Of a DNA stretch of 47,211 nucleotides, positions 35,554-44,672 are shown one piece after another (position 1 is the stretch's first letter; each line of letters begins with the position of its first letter). The stretch comes from Vicinamibacterales bacterium (lineage in GTDB: Bacteria; Acidobacteriota; Vicinamibacteria; Vicinamibacterales; JAKQTR01), in NCBI GenBank assembly GCA_025456345.1, contig JALOKU010000050.1, positions 1-47,211 of the forward strand, written 5' to 3'. The position numbers and the translations under genes were made by a program. The notes under the pieces are model-generated. The model worked only from the letters and a program-made list of their open reading frames with translations. It was not told the DNA's origin and did not search any database.

Positions 35554-38473
35554 AGAACGCCTGCCCGATGCTGATGTGGAGCGCGAAACGATCTTCGCGA
35601 TTCGGACCGTAGGTGCGGAGCGTCCCGAGCTTGAATCCGAAATCGACCCGGAACGGCCCGACGGGAGAATTGTATCTGAGGCCGAATCCGGCGCCGGCTC
35701 TCACGCGTCCCAGCGAGAGGTTGCTCACGCTCGAGTACACGTTGCCGGCATCGAGGAACCCGACTACTCCGAGGTCCTTCCAGAGCTCCATGCGCACTTC
35801 GCCGTTCAGGACCAGTTCGGCGCGGCCGCCAATCGGCGTGCCGTCGCGGTCGAACGTGTCGGGTTCGCCGACGTGGTCGAGCTGGAATCCGCGGATCGTC
35901 GTGTCGCCCCCGGCGAAGTACCGCTCGCTGGCCGGCAGGTCCTGCACCGTGGAGGTCAACTGGGTCCCGTCGGGGCCGAGGATCGGCTCGCCATCGGGCG
36001 TGATCCGCGGCACCTCGCGCGGGAAGCCGGCGCCCAGCCCGAGGCGGGCGCCGGCGGCGAAGACGACCCGGGGACTGGACGGCAGCTGGCGGTAGACGAA
36101 TCCCTGCAAGAAGGTCTTGGCGAACCCGACCTCGGATCCGATCGGCCGCAACGCCAGCTCTCCGTTCAGCCCGACGATGGTCCCGCGCTTCGGGTTGAAC
36201 AGGTCGTCCCGGGTGCTGCGCACCCCGGTCAGCGAGACCGAGCCGATACGCACCTGCTCGAACAGGCGGTAGATCAGGGGACGATCGAGCGGGTTGATCC
36301 GATCGTCGAAGATGTCGTTGCGCTCGATCGAGTACTGGCCCTGGAGGTTCCAGTGCTCGCGGTAGCGCTGGGAGAGGTTCACCCGGGCGCTCTCGGAGCG
36401 GTAGCTGAAGCTGGTGCGGCTCCCCTGCTCGAATCCGATGGCGACCTGCAGGTCGGCCGCCGTGCCGGCGAACCTCGGCTCGCGGTACGAGCCAATCACG
36501 CGATACTCGACATTGGTCGTCGTCACGTCCACTGGTTGCGCCGTCTGGTCCAGTTCGGTGAACGTGCGGCGCCGGAGGCTGACGCGGCTGAAGAAGTTGA
36601 TCGAGCGGTTCCTGCCCCAGAGGTTCCGGCGGCCGATTTCGAAGAACCCGCGCGGGGCGACCTCGATGTTCTCGACCTCCTGGAACTCCACGCCGCCGCC
36701 CCAGCCGAGGGTCGTGGCCGGCGCTTCCTCGACCGTCACGAGGATGTCCCGCCGGTCGTCGGCCTCGTGCTGCAGCTCCGACAGCGTCACCCGCCGGAAG
36801 ACGCCGAGGGCCGCGAGCCTCCGCTGGCTGTCCTCGATGGCCTGGAGCCCCAGCGGCTCTCCAGGCTTGAGCAGCAGCTCGCGCCGGATCGTCGCTTCAC
36901 TGACCCGGTTGTTCCCTACCACGAGGACGTGGTCGACGTAGACCTTCGGCCCTTCCTGGATCGCAAACCGGACCCGTGCGCTGCGGCGATCGGCCGACAC
37001 GGTGACCGACGCGTCGATCTGGGCGGCGCGGTAGCCGAGGTTCAGGTACGTGACGAGCATCCGATCGCGGTCCGCCTGGACGTCGGGCTCGTACAACGGT
37101 CCGTCCACGCGAGTGGCGAGTCCGGCGGTCAGGTCGGCCTCGGTCAGCGAGCGAGTGCCCGTCACCTCGACCGCCGACACGATGGTTTGCGGCCCCTCCT
37201 CGATGCGCATGACCACGACCACGGGGGCCTCGCCGGCCGTCCGGGCGCCCGGCACCGGTTCGATCGCGGGCCGGGCGGAGGCGTCGGCGTACCCCCGCTG
37301 CCGGTACGCCGCGAGGACGGCCCTGGTGTCGGCGTCGAGCCGCGACTGGACGAACGGCTGGCCCTTCGCCAGGCTCATCAGCGGCGCGAGGTCGGAGGCG
37401 CCGACCGCGCCGGTTCCTTCGAAGCGGATGTCCGCCACGCGGTAGAGGGCCCCCTGCTTGACCGTGAAGTCGATCTCCAGCCGATCGCCCTTGGCGAGAC
37501 GTTCGTACGAGGCGTCCGCGTCGCGGTAGCCCTGCGCGCGCAGGTAGTCCTCGATGCGCGCCTCCGAGTCCTCGAGCAGGTCTTCGTCGATCGACCCCTC
37601 GCGCTCGGCGGGCACGAACTCGGCAAGCTGGCTGGGCGTGAGGGCCTTGTCCTTGACCGACACCGTCACGCGCGGGCCGCGGACAAACGAGATGGTGAGA
37701 TCCACCGACTCGCCGCGCTCCGACTCCTCCACCGTGTAGTCGGCCCTGGCCTCGTAGTAGCGCTGCGACCGATACCGCTCGGCGGCGTTGTCGAGCCGGC
37801 GGCGGAGTTCGACGCGGTTGAAGTACGCGCCCGACCTGAGCGGCACGCGCGACTGGATGTCGCGGGCAACGGCGGGGTCGTCGGCCCGGTACGACACGGT
37901 CCCCACGACGGCCCTGGGTCCGGAGGTCACGTGAAGCACGGTGTCGGCGCCCGGCGCCGCGGGTTCGTTCGGGCGCGCGTCAACCGATGCCCGCAGGTAG
38001 CCGTCGTCGGCCAGGCGCTCCTTGACGGCCCTGGCGATGTCGGGCGCGCGGTTGCCGGCCGGCGACGCGCCGAAGCGTTCCTCGACTGCCGCGCGCAGCG
38101 TGCGCTCCGGCAGGCCCAGGTCGCCGGTGAAGGCCACGCGCCGGCCTTCGGGAAGCGGCACCAGGTCGATGTCCACGCGGACGCGGTCGCCCTCCGCGAA
38201 CGCCGACACCTGGACGTCGATGTAGCGGCCCATGCCCATGAGGTGCACGATGGTCTCGCGCACGGCGTCCATGGCGAAGGGCTGCCCCGGCCGGATCTCG
38301 ACGAGGCCTTCCAGCTGGGCGTCCTGCACGGCCTGCCCGCCGGAGCGAAGCCGCGTCTCCCGCACCTCCCTCCCGAGCAGCTGATCGGGCACCTGCCCGC
38401 AGACCTCGGGCGCACCCCAGCAGAGAAAGGCGAGGGCCACGACGCCGAGGCGGCAAAGCGGTGCAGGTCTCAC
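35552..38473 (-). CDS. bamA: Omp85/BamA-family outer-membrane assembly protein
   Basis: A 973-residue Omp85 protein. After a signal peptide (residues 1-26) come several POTRA-like repeats (residues about 40-560; strands such as VRVDIDLVPLPEGRRVAF and EGPKVYVDHVLVVGNNRVS), then a beta-barrel domain from about 600 (GWGGGVEFQEVENIEVAPRG) with the loop-6 motif IRGF and a C-terminal Phe. It inserts beta-barrel proteins into the outer membrane. It is longer than Escherichia BamA (about 810) or TamA (about 580), so it has more POTRAs. GTG 38473 overlaps the tamB stop as GTGA, so it pairs with TamB; a TamA role, a BamA role or both are possible. The symbol is given for the family, not to assert it is the only copy. 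Confidence 0.88.
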   Translation of the reverse strand: MRPAPLCRLGVVALAFLCWGAPEVCGQVPDQLLGREVRETRLRSGGQAVQDAQLEGLVEIRPGQPFAMDAVRETIVHLMGMGRYIDVQVSAFAEGDRVRVDIDLVPLPEGRRVAFTGDLGLPERTLRAAVEERFGASPAGNRAPDIARAVKERLADDGYLRASVDARPNEPAAPGADTVLHVTSGPRAVVGTVSYRADDPAVARDIQSRVPLRSGAYFNRVELRRRLDNAAERYRSQRYYEARADYTVEESERGESVDLTISFVRGPRVTVSVKDKALTPSQLAEFVPAEREGSIDEDLLEDSEARIEDYLRAQGYRDADASYERLAKGDRLEIDFTVKQGALYRVADIRFEGTGAVGASDLAPLMSLAKGQPFVQSRLDADTRAVLAAYRQRGYADASARPAIEPVPGARTAGEAPVVVVMRIEEGPQTIVSAVEVTGTRSLTEADLTAGLATRVDGPLYEPDVQADRDRMLVTYLNLGYRAAQIDASVTVSADRRSARVRFAIQEGPKVYVDHVLVVGNNRVSEATIRRELLLKPGEPLGLQAIEDSQRRLAALGVFRRVTLSELQHEADDRRDILVTVEEAPATTLGWGGGVEFQEVENIEVAPRGFFEIGRRNLWGRNRSINFFSRVSLRRRTFTELDQTAQPVDVTTTNVEYRVIGSYREPRFAGTAADLQVAIGFEQGSRTSFSYRSESARVNLSQRYREHWNLQGQYSIERNDIFDDRINPLDRPLIYRLFEQVRIGSVSLTGVRSTRDDLFNPKRGTIVGLNGELALRPIGSEVGFAKTFLQGFVYRQLPSSPRVVFAAGARLGLGAGFPREVPRITPDGEPILGPDGTQLTSTVQDLPASERYFAGGDTTIRGFQLDHVGEPDTFDRDGTPIGGRAELVLNGEVRMELWKDLGVVGFLDAGNVYSSVSNLSLGRVRAGAGFGLRYNSPVGPFRVDFGFKLGTLRTYGPNREDRFALHISIGQAF

Positions 38474-41400
38474 TTGAATACGTGCCGGACACGGACGTCG
38501 AGCGCGTACGTCCGGTCTTCATTCTGTGTCAGGACCCACGACAGCCGATCGCTCTGATCGAACTCCAGCAGGATGACCTGGTCGCGGGACGCCGACGACA
38601 GGCTTCGCGAATAGGTGAGATAGACGCGATCCGAAATCCGTTTGCCGATCGTCACGCGCGCCCCCGGCGAGAAGCGGGCCGTCTGCTGGTTGGGATCGAC
38701 GAAGAACGGCGTGATCTGGAGCGAGTCGAGGCCGAAGGTCTGCTCGACGGCCTTCCGGACATCGGACTGCTGTTTGGGCGCGAGCATCCGCGCGGAACTG
38801 GAGGCCACGAGGCTTTGCTCGGCGGTGTCCGGGGCCCTCAACGCGCGCAGTTCCGCGTCCTGGGTCGACAGCGCGTCACCCAGCAGCAGCGCCAGGATGT
38901 CGACCTCGGGCAGCGGCGGGTCCGAGGACAGCTCCCAGTCGAAGCTCGCCACCGTCCCGGTGGCGCGCAGCGTGACCTGATAGGTCTGCCCCGGCGCGCG
39001 CACGCGCGTTTCGGCCTCCACGTCGAAGTACGGCTCGATCTTCGAGGGATTGGGGAAGTCCACCGAGCCTCGGGACACGACGTACCGGCGCCCTTCGAAC
39101 CAGACCTCGCCGCGTTCCACTTCCGCCCGGCCCTCCAGCACAGGCTTGCCGTACGTCCCGCGAAGCCGCAGGTCCGCGCTGGCCGTCAGCCGGCCAAGCT
39201 TGTTGTCCATTTCGATGGTGGCGGGCGCCGTGAGCTTCACGTCGAACCGGAGTGGAAAGGAGGCCGCCGGCGCCGATGGCGCGGGCCCCGCCGGCGCCGC
39301 CGCGGCGGCCGCGACGCCGAAGAGCTCCGTCAGGCCCATGCTCCGGTCGAGGGACCGCCCCAGCTCGCCGCGCTTCACCGTCACAAAGCCGCTCAGCGTC
39401 TGGTCTTCCAGGCTGCCGCGCAGGCCGAGGTCGGCGTCAATGACGGCCCGGAACCCGCCGGCCGGGTCCCGCAGCTCCATGTCCTCGCCGTTGAACGTCA
39501 GGTCGAGCTGCGAGGGCCACAATCCGGTCAGGCCGATGCGGCCGCCGAACCGCACGGGCCCGCGGCCGACAGTCGCCGTCACGTCCTCCAGCCGCACGCT
39601 GCTCCCGGAAAAGGTGACGCGCCCGTTGATGGCGTCGATGGCGCGGGGCAGCCACATGTGGCGCAGCCGGCCGCCGGTCACAGCGGCGCTGCCGCTCACC
39701 TGGGGCTTCTCCATCGTGCCCGTGAAGTCGGCCATCACCTCGGCGCGCCCCGAGCCGCGGATGTCCTTCAGGAATGCCTGAAGGATGCCCAGGTTCGCCG
39801 CGCCCTCGGCCCGCAGGCCCAGGGTGCCCTGCACGACGTCGACGTTGCCGCTGAGCGACAGCTGGGTGTCGTCGCCGGCGAGCTTGAACCGGCCGACGCG
39901 CGCAATCCCCTGCTCCAGGGTGGCGTCCATCGGGCCGTCGTTGCGCAGGCGGTAGTCGAACAGCGTCAAGTCGAGGCTGTCGACCTGCATCCGGGCCACG
40001 ATGTTGTCGAGGCTGGCCAGGGCACCGCTGATGCGCATCGTCCCCGACGCCACGGCCGTCGCAAACGGCGACAGCGAAGGGGCGAACAGCCGCGCGTAGG
40101 GATCGAGCGACGCGTCGGTGACGCGGATCGTGACATCGCCGGGGTACTGGCCGAGGAGCGTCACCCTGCCGGCGCCCGACATCGCGAGGCGCGTCGAGGC
40201 CCCGTCGAATGAGAAGCTCATGTCGTCGTTGCGGATCTCGAGGCGCCCGCGCACGTCGCCGATGCCTTCATCCCTGACGAAGAGATCCCGCATGCGGAAA
40301 TCGACGTCGAACGCCGGGGTGAGGAACTCGCCGCTGCCCGACGAGGTGAAGTCGAGGGTGCCCGTAAGCGGCGCCCGCGGGAATGCCAGCATGTCGATCG
40401 ACTCGACGGGGATCTGCCGCGCGTCGACGTTGAAGGAGTACGATCCGGCCCACAGGACGTGCGCCGCCCCGCGCACGACGCCGGTCGCGCCCTTGCGGAT
40501 GTCGATGCTGTCGAGCCACACGCCCGGCCCGACGAACCGCAGCGCGGCCGACGCGCTGGTGAGCGTCTCGCCGTACGCGATCGCCGGCGCCACCCTGACG
40601 CGGCCGACTCCGCGCGGCTCGAGGTACTTGTCGTACAGCCGGAACTCCCCGGACAGGGACCCGTCGTAGGGATACTCGTCGAGGAGGAAGGCCCGGCGGA
40701 GGTCCGCCAGGTTCCAGTTGTCGATCCTGACGACGGCGTTGATCTCCTCGCCCCCGTCCTTGCGGGGGAACCCGAGGGAGAAGCGTCCGTCGGCGCGCAG
40801 CGTGCCGTTGCCCTTCCGCGCCACGGCGTCGGTGACGTCGACGTAGCCGTTCTCCACCAGGATGCGGCTCTGGCCGCTGCCCCATTCCACGTCCCACGCG
40901 CGCATGCGGGTTGCGGCGAACTGGCCCTCGATGCGCGGCGCCTTGAACGAGTTGAGCAGCACGCCGTCGAAGGTGCCCGCCCCGCCCATCTCCACCGCGC
41001 GCGTCGGCGAGCCGAACGCGCTGATGATCCCGGCGAGCAGCCGGTCGCTTTCCTGCCACTCGGAGCTGGTGACGTGGAACGGGATGACCGATCGCGCGCC
41101 GTAGGCCGTGCGTCCCTGGAACTCCACGAAGGTGGTCTCGGTCGCGACGCGGCTCGGCGCGACGTCGACCCACTCGGGCCCGAACTGGTAGTTGAGGCTG
41201 CCGCCGATCGGCACCGCGCCCAGCGGCGGAAACGGGTCGCCGAACACGTGCGCGTACGAGGGCGGCCGGCCGCCCGGCTCGAGGCCCCTTCCCTGAAGCG
41301 TCACACCGGGCGGCGGCGAAGCGGTCATCGTGCCGTGGCCGTGATGCTCGTCCCAGTGCCCGAGCCGCCACTCGAGCAGATTGTGCCCGGTCGCGGTTCC

Positions 41401-42570
41401 GGCCAGGCGGAGGCCCTTCATCTCCATCGCGTCCGTGAAGGCGCGCAGGTCCACGTCGGTATAGGTCGCGTCGAAGCGGACCTCCGTCGGCACGCCTTTG
41501 CCGAACATGGCCATCGTGTACGTGAACTGCGCCTCACCCCCGTACAGCTTCGACCGGGCGTCGGTCACCTCCACCCGGTCCGGGGTCCAGCGCACGTGCC
41601 CCCGCAGCTGCGGGAACCGGTACCAGTCGATCCCCGCTTCCTCGCTGTAGAAGTCGCCCGTGAGCTCGCGGCCGCCCTTGTAGAAATGGTAGCGCCCCTT
41701 GAAGACGGCTTCGCCGGAGAGGGTGAAGTCGTACGGCGCCCACCAGATGGCGCGCTGCGGCGAGAGCTGGATGACGGAGTCGATCTCGTAGGTCTGCTCC
41801 GGCCAGCGCGCGATGTCGACCACGCCCGTCAAGGTCGACGTCGCCCCGTCGGTGTCGAGCTCGATCCGATCCAGGAGCACCTTGCCGCCGTCGATCCGGA
41901 ACCACGTCCGAAGATCGGCGGCCATCGGCGTGAAGGACTGGATCGACACCGTGCCGCCCGACGACGTCGAGTAGCCGCGGTAGCCGGCGAGCTTGAGGAC
42001 CGTGATATCCAGGTTGCGCACCACGGTGCCCCACGGCGTGGCGTGGTCCTGGAAGGTGAACTGCCCCCGCCGGGTGCGCACGTACGCCACCGAGACCTTG
42101 ATCCGGCTCGGACCGCCGGCCGGCTCGCGGCGGCGGAACTTCGGAAAGCTGTGGCGCCCGCCTCCGAAGTACTCGACGGCCATCCGCCAGTCGGTCATCT
42201 CGACGCTGACGATGTTCAGTTCCCCCCGGAGCAGCGACCACAGCGGCGCGTTGACGAGGATTTCGCGCGCCTCGAAAAACGGCGGGTCCTTCGGCGTCAG
42301 GCCGCCGATGGAGAGGCCGCTGACGATGAACCGGCCGTCGAAGACGCGGAGCGAGAGGCCGCCGATCCGGACGGGCCGGTCGAGCTGGCGGCCCACCCAG
42401 GTTTCCGCGCTGCGCCGCAGGTCCACGCGGCCGAAGGTGACCGCCGGCACCACGCCCGCCAGATCGACGCTCAGCGACATGACGACGCCGGCCGCGAGGA
42501 CGCCGATCGCGATCACGCCGGCCCTCCGGGCGTGTCGCCAGACGACGCGGGCCCACTCGGCTGCGCTCAT
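38470..42570 (-). CDS. tamB: TamB-family translocation/assembly protein (AsmA-like)
   Basis: A 1366-residue inner-membrane-anchored periplasmic protein. One transmembrane segment (residues 17-39) is followed by a long beta-rich region like the TamB/AsmA lipid-transport bridge, and a C-terminal DUF490 domain (last 250 residues: ALLLGDALSTQDAE, FGLDSLQITPFF, SDRVYLTYSRSL). TamB proteins help outer-membrane assembly and phospholipid transport to the outer membrane. The length is near the 1250 residues of the Escherichia protein. It lies directly upstream of an Omp85 gene with GTGA overlap, the arrangement expected for a TamB-Omp85 pair. The start is 12 bp after the biotin carrier gene. Confidence 0.92.
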   Translation of the reverse strand: MSAAEWARVVWRHARRAGVIAIGVLAAGVVMSLSVDLAGVVPAVTFGRVDLRRSAETWVGRQLDRPVRIGGLSLRVFDGRFIVSGLSIGGLTPKDPPFFEAREILVNAPLWSLLRGELNIVSVEMTDWRMAVEYFGGGRHSFPKFRRREPAGGPSRIKVSVAYVRTRRGQFTFQDHATPWGTVVRNLDITVLKLAGYRGYSTSSGGTVSIQSFTPMAADLRTWFRIDGGKVLLDRIELDTDGATSTLTGVVDIARWPEQTYEIDSVIQLSPQRAIWWAPYDFTLSGEAVFKGRYHFYKGGRELTGDFYSEEAGIDWYRFPQLRGHVRWTPDRVEVTDARSKLYGGEAQFTYTMAMFGKGVPTEVRFDATYTDVDLRAFTDAMEMKGLRLAGTATGHNLLEWRLGHWDEHHGHGTMTASPPPGVTLQGRGLEPGGRPPSYAHVFGDPFPPLGAVPIGGSLNYQFGPEWVDVAPSRVATETTFVEFQGRTAYGARSVIPFHVTSSEWQESDRLLAGIISAFGSPTRAVEMGGAGTFDGVLLNSFKAPRIEGQFAATRMRAWDVEWGSGQSRILVENGYVDVTDAVARKGNGTLRADGRFSLGFPRKDGGEEINAVVRIDNWNLADLRRAFLLDEYPYDGSLSGEFRLYDKYLEPRGVGRVRVAPAIAYGETLTSASAALRFVGPGVWLDSIDIRKGATGVVRGAAHVLWAGSYSFNVDARQIPVESIDMLAFPRAPLTGTLDFTSSGSGEFLTPAFDVDFRMRDLFVRDEGIGDVRGRLEIRNDDMSFSFDGASTRLAMSGAGRVTLLGQYPGDVTIRVTDASLDPYARLFAPSLSPFATAVASGTMRISGALASLDNIVARMQVDSLDLTLFDYRLRNDGPMDATLEQGIARVGRFKLAGDDTQLSLSGNVDVVQGTLGLRAEGAANLGILQAFLKDIRGSGRAEVMADFTGTMEKPQVSGSAAVTGGRLRHMWLPRAIDAINGRVTFSGSSVRLEDVTATVGRGPVRFGGRIGLTGLWPSQLDLTFNGEDMELRDPAGGFRAVIDADLGLRGSLEDQTLSGFVTVKRGELGRSLDRSMGLTELFGVAAAAAAPAGPAPSAPAASFPLRFDVKLTAPATIEMDNKLGRLTASADLRLRGTYGKPVLEGRAEVERGEVWFEGRRYVVSRGSVDFPNPSKIEPYFDVEAETRVRAPGQTYQVTLRATGTVASFDWELSSDPPLPEVDILALLLGDALSTQDAELRALRAPDTAEQSLVASSSARMLAPKQQSDVRKAVEQTFGLDSLQITPFFVDPNQQTARFSPGARVTIGKRISDRVYLTYSRSLSSASRDQVILLEFDQSDRLSWVLTQNEDRTYALDVRVRHVFK

Positions 42571-42582
42571 GCCCTCGCCACG

Positions 42583-43098
42583 CTACTCGACAACGACAAG
42601 CGGGCGCCCGGCTTCGACCGAGGCGCCTTCGGCCACGAGCACCTCGCGCACGCGGCCGTCCTTCGGCGATCGGAGCTCGTTTTCCATCTTCATGGCTTCG
42701 ACGACGATGAGGCCCTGGCGGGCCTTCACCTCGTCGCCGGGCTTGACGAGGACCTTCACGACCTTGCCCGGCATCGGCGCCAGCACCTGCTGGGTGCCGG
42801 CGGCCTGGGCGGCGCCCGCCCCGCGCCCGAAGCGGCTGGCCGCGCCCGTCAGGACCCGGACCGACGCGACGCCCGAGGGCATGTGGACGGCGATCTCCCC
42901 GGGCAGGCCGGTCGGCGACAGCCCCACCTCCTGGCTCGACCGGCCGTCGGCGAGGCAGATCAGCGAGAAGGTGGACCCGTCCACCGCGGCGGCGTCGACC
43001 ATCCGCTCGACGCCGTCGATGACGACGCGGTAGAGCCCGTCTTTCCGCTCGATGTCGACCGTCCTGGGGCGGCCGTTGACGTCGATCTGAAGCTGCAT
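42583..43098 (-). CDS. Biotin carboxyl carrier protein (biotin/lipoyl attachment)
   Basis: A 171-residue protein with an acyl-carboxylase carrier layout. The N-terminal 90 residues form a small beta domain (LQIDVNGRPRTVDI), followed by an Ala/Gly linker and a biotinyl domain whose biotin-accepting lysine is Lys137 in VEAMKMEN. It carries CO2 between the carboxylase and transferase subunits encoded next to it. A much longer open frame upstream is a shadow; ATG 43098 has GGAG 9 nt before it. It lies 29 bp after accC and 12 bp before tamB. Confidence 0.9.
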   Translation of the reverse strand: MQLQIDVNGRPRTVDIERKDGLYRVVIDGVERMVDAAAVDGSTFSLICLADGRSSQEVGLSPTGLPGEIAVHMPSGVASVRVLTGAASRFGRGAGAAQAAGTQQVLAPMPGKVVKVLVKPGDEVKARQGLIVVEAMKMENELRSPKDGRVREVLVAEGASVEAGRPLVVVE

Positions 43099-43127
43099 CG
43101 TGGTCTCCGGACGAAGCGCCGCGATCC

Positions 43128-44654
43128 CTAGCGAAGCGCCTCGGTTCGCGCGGCCCGCTGCCAGCGGCTGTCGGGAGCGGCCGGCCCGGGCGCGGCCGGC
43201 GCCTTCCGGGTGAATGCCTGCAGCGCCACTGCGACGGCGGCAACGTCCTCGGCGTCCTCCGGCACCTCGAGAAACGGCCGCCCGTTCCGCGCGGCGAGCG
43301 CGTGGTCGATGAACGTCGTGTCGATGCGGCCGGCCAGGAAATCCGGGTCGGCCAGCAGCCAGCGAAAGAACGGGATCGTCGTCTTGATGCCGCGGACGTC
43401 GTACTCGTCGAGGGCCCGCGCCATCCGTGCGATGGCCATGGAGCGCGTTTCGGCCCACGTGGCCAGCTTCGCCAGGAGCGGGTCGTAGAAGACCGGCACC
43501 ACGACCCCGGCCACAGCCCCGCCGTCGTCGCGACGGATGCCGGGGCCGGCCGGCGCTCGCAGGGCCGTGACCAGGCCCGGCGACGGCAGGAAGTCGTGGT
43601 CCGGGTCCTCGGCGTAGATCCGGCATTCGATCGCGTGGCCCACCGGCGAGAGCATGCGCCCGGGGTCGAGGTCCAGCCGCTCGCCGCGTGCGATCCGGAT
43701 CTGCCAGTGCACCAGGTCGGTGCTCGTCACCAGTTCCGTGATCGGGTGTTCGACCTGAAGCCGCGTGTTCATCTCGAGGAAGAAGAACTCGCCCGACTCG
43801 TCGAGGAGGAACTCGATGGTGCCGGCGTTGGAGTAGCCGACGCGCCGGGCGACAGCGGCGGCGGCCCCGGCCATCCGGCGGCGCAGCTCGGGCGTGACCA
43901 CCGGCGACGGCGACTCCTCGACGACCTTCTGGTGGCGGCGCTGAATCGAGCACTCGCGCTCGACGAACGGAACGACGGTGCCGTGATGGTCGCCAAGCAG
44001 CTGGATCTCGATGTGGCGCGGGCGCATGATCCGGCGCTCGACGTAGATCGCGGGATCGCCGAACGAGGAGAGGGCCTCGGACCGCGCGGCGCGCAGGGCG
44101 CCCGGAAGGTCCGCCGCCTGGGTCACCGTGCGCATGCCCTTGCCGCCGCCGCCGGCGACGGCCTTGATGAGGATCGGGTAGCCCACCTCATCGGCGATGC
44201 GCGCCACCTCGGCGTCGGCGACGTCCGGGCCGAGCGGGTCCTTGGTGCCGGGCACGACGGGCACGCCGGCGGCCATCGCTTCCGCCCGCGCGGCGGTCTT
44301 GCTGCCCATCAGGTCGATGGCCTCCGGCGAGGGGCCGATGAACGTCAGCCCGGCGTCGCGGCAGGCCCGGGCGAACCCGGCGTTCTCCGCCAGGAACCCG
44401 TACCCGGGGTGGACGGCGTCCGCCCCTGACTGCCGGGCAACGTCGAGGAGCTTGTCGATGCGGAGGTAGCTCTCGCGCGGGGCGTTCGCCCCGATGGCGT
44501 ACGCCTCGTCGGCGTAGCGCACGTGCAGGGCGGTGCGGTCGCACTCGGAGTAGACCGCCACCGTGCGCAGGTTCATCTCGCGGCAGGCCCGGATGATGCG
44601 GACCGCGATTTCGCCGCGGTTGGCGACGAGGACCTTCGTCAGCGTGTGGTGCAT
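43128..44654 (-). CDS. accC: Biotin carboxylase subunit of acyl-CoA carboxylase
   Basis: A 508-residue ATP-grasp enzyme that carboxylates biotin with bicarbonate and ATP. The N-domain starts KVLVANRGEIAVRIIRA; the ATP-binding glycine loop KAVAGGGGKGM and the active-site strand EMNTRLQVEHPITEL are intact. The extra C-terminal about 60 residues (AAVAVALQAFTRKAP...) suit acetyl/propionyl-CoA carboxylase alpha chains rather than free AccC. Its partners pccB-like (18 bp upstream) and the carrier (29 bp downstream) complete the enzyme. The TAGAAT box 9 nt before the ATG suggests an additional internal promoter. Acetyl-, propionyl- and methylcrotonyl-CoA remain possible substrates. Confidence 0.92.
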   Translation of the reverse strand: MHHTLTKVLVANRGEIAVRIIRACREMNLRTVAVYSECDRTALHVRYADEAYAIGANAPRESYLRIDKLLDVARQSGADAVHPGYGFLAENAGFARACRDAGLTFIGPSPEAIDLMGSKTAARAEAMAAGVPVVPGTKDPLGPDVADAEVARIADEVGYPILIKAVAGGGGKGMRTVTQAADLPGALRAARSEALSSFGDPAIYVERRIMRPRHIEIQLLGDHHGTVVPFVERECSIQRRHQKVVEESPSPVVTPELRRRMAGAAAAVARRVGYSNAGTIEFLLDESGEFFFLEMNTRLQVEHPITELVTSTDLVHWQIRIARGERLDLDPGRMLSPVGHAIECRIYAEDPDHDFLPSPGLVTALRAPAGPGIRRDDGGAVAGVVVPVFYDPLLAKLATWAETRSMAIARMARALDEYDVRGIKTTIPFFRWLLADPDFLAGRIDTTFIDHALAARNGRPFLEVPEDAEDVAAVAVALQAFTRKAPAAPGPAAPDSRWQRAARTEALR

Positions 44655-44663
44655 GCCGTCGTC

Positions 44664-44669
44664 ATTCTA
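44664..44669 (-). promoter_or_regulatory. -10 element before accC
   Basis: TAGAAT on the minus strand ends 9 nt before ATG 44654, in the 18-bp gap after the transferase gene. No -35 was found. It matches the near-leaderless pattern seen elsewhere. Confidence 0.35.
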
Positions 44670-44672
44670 TCG

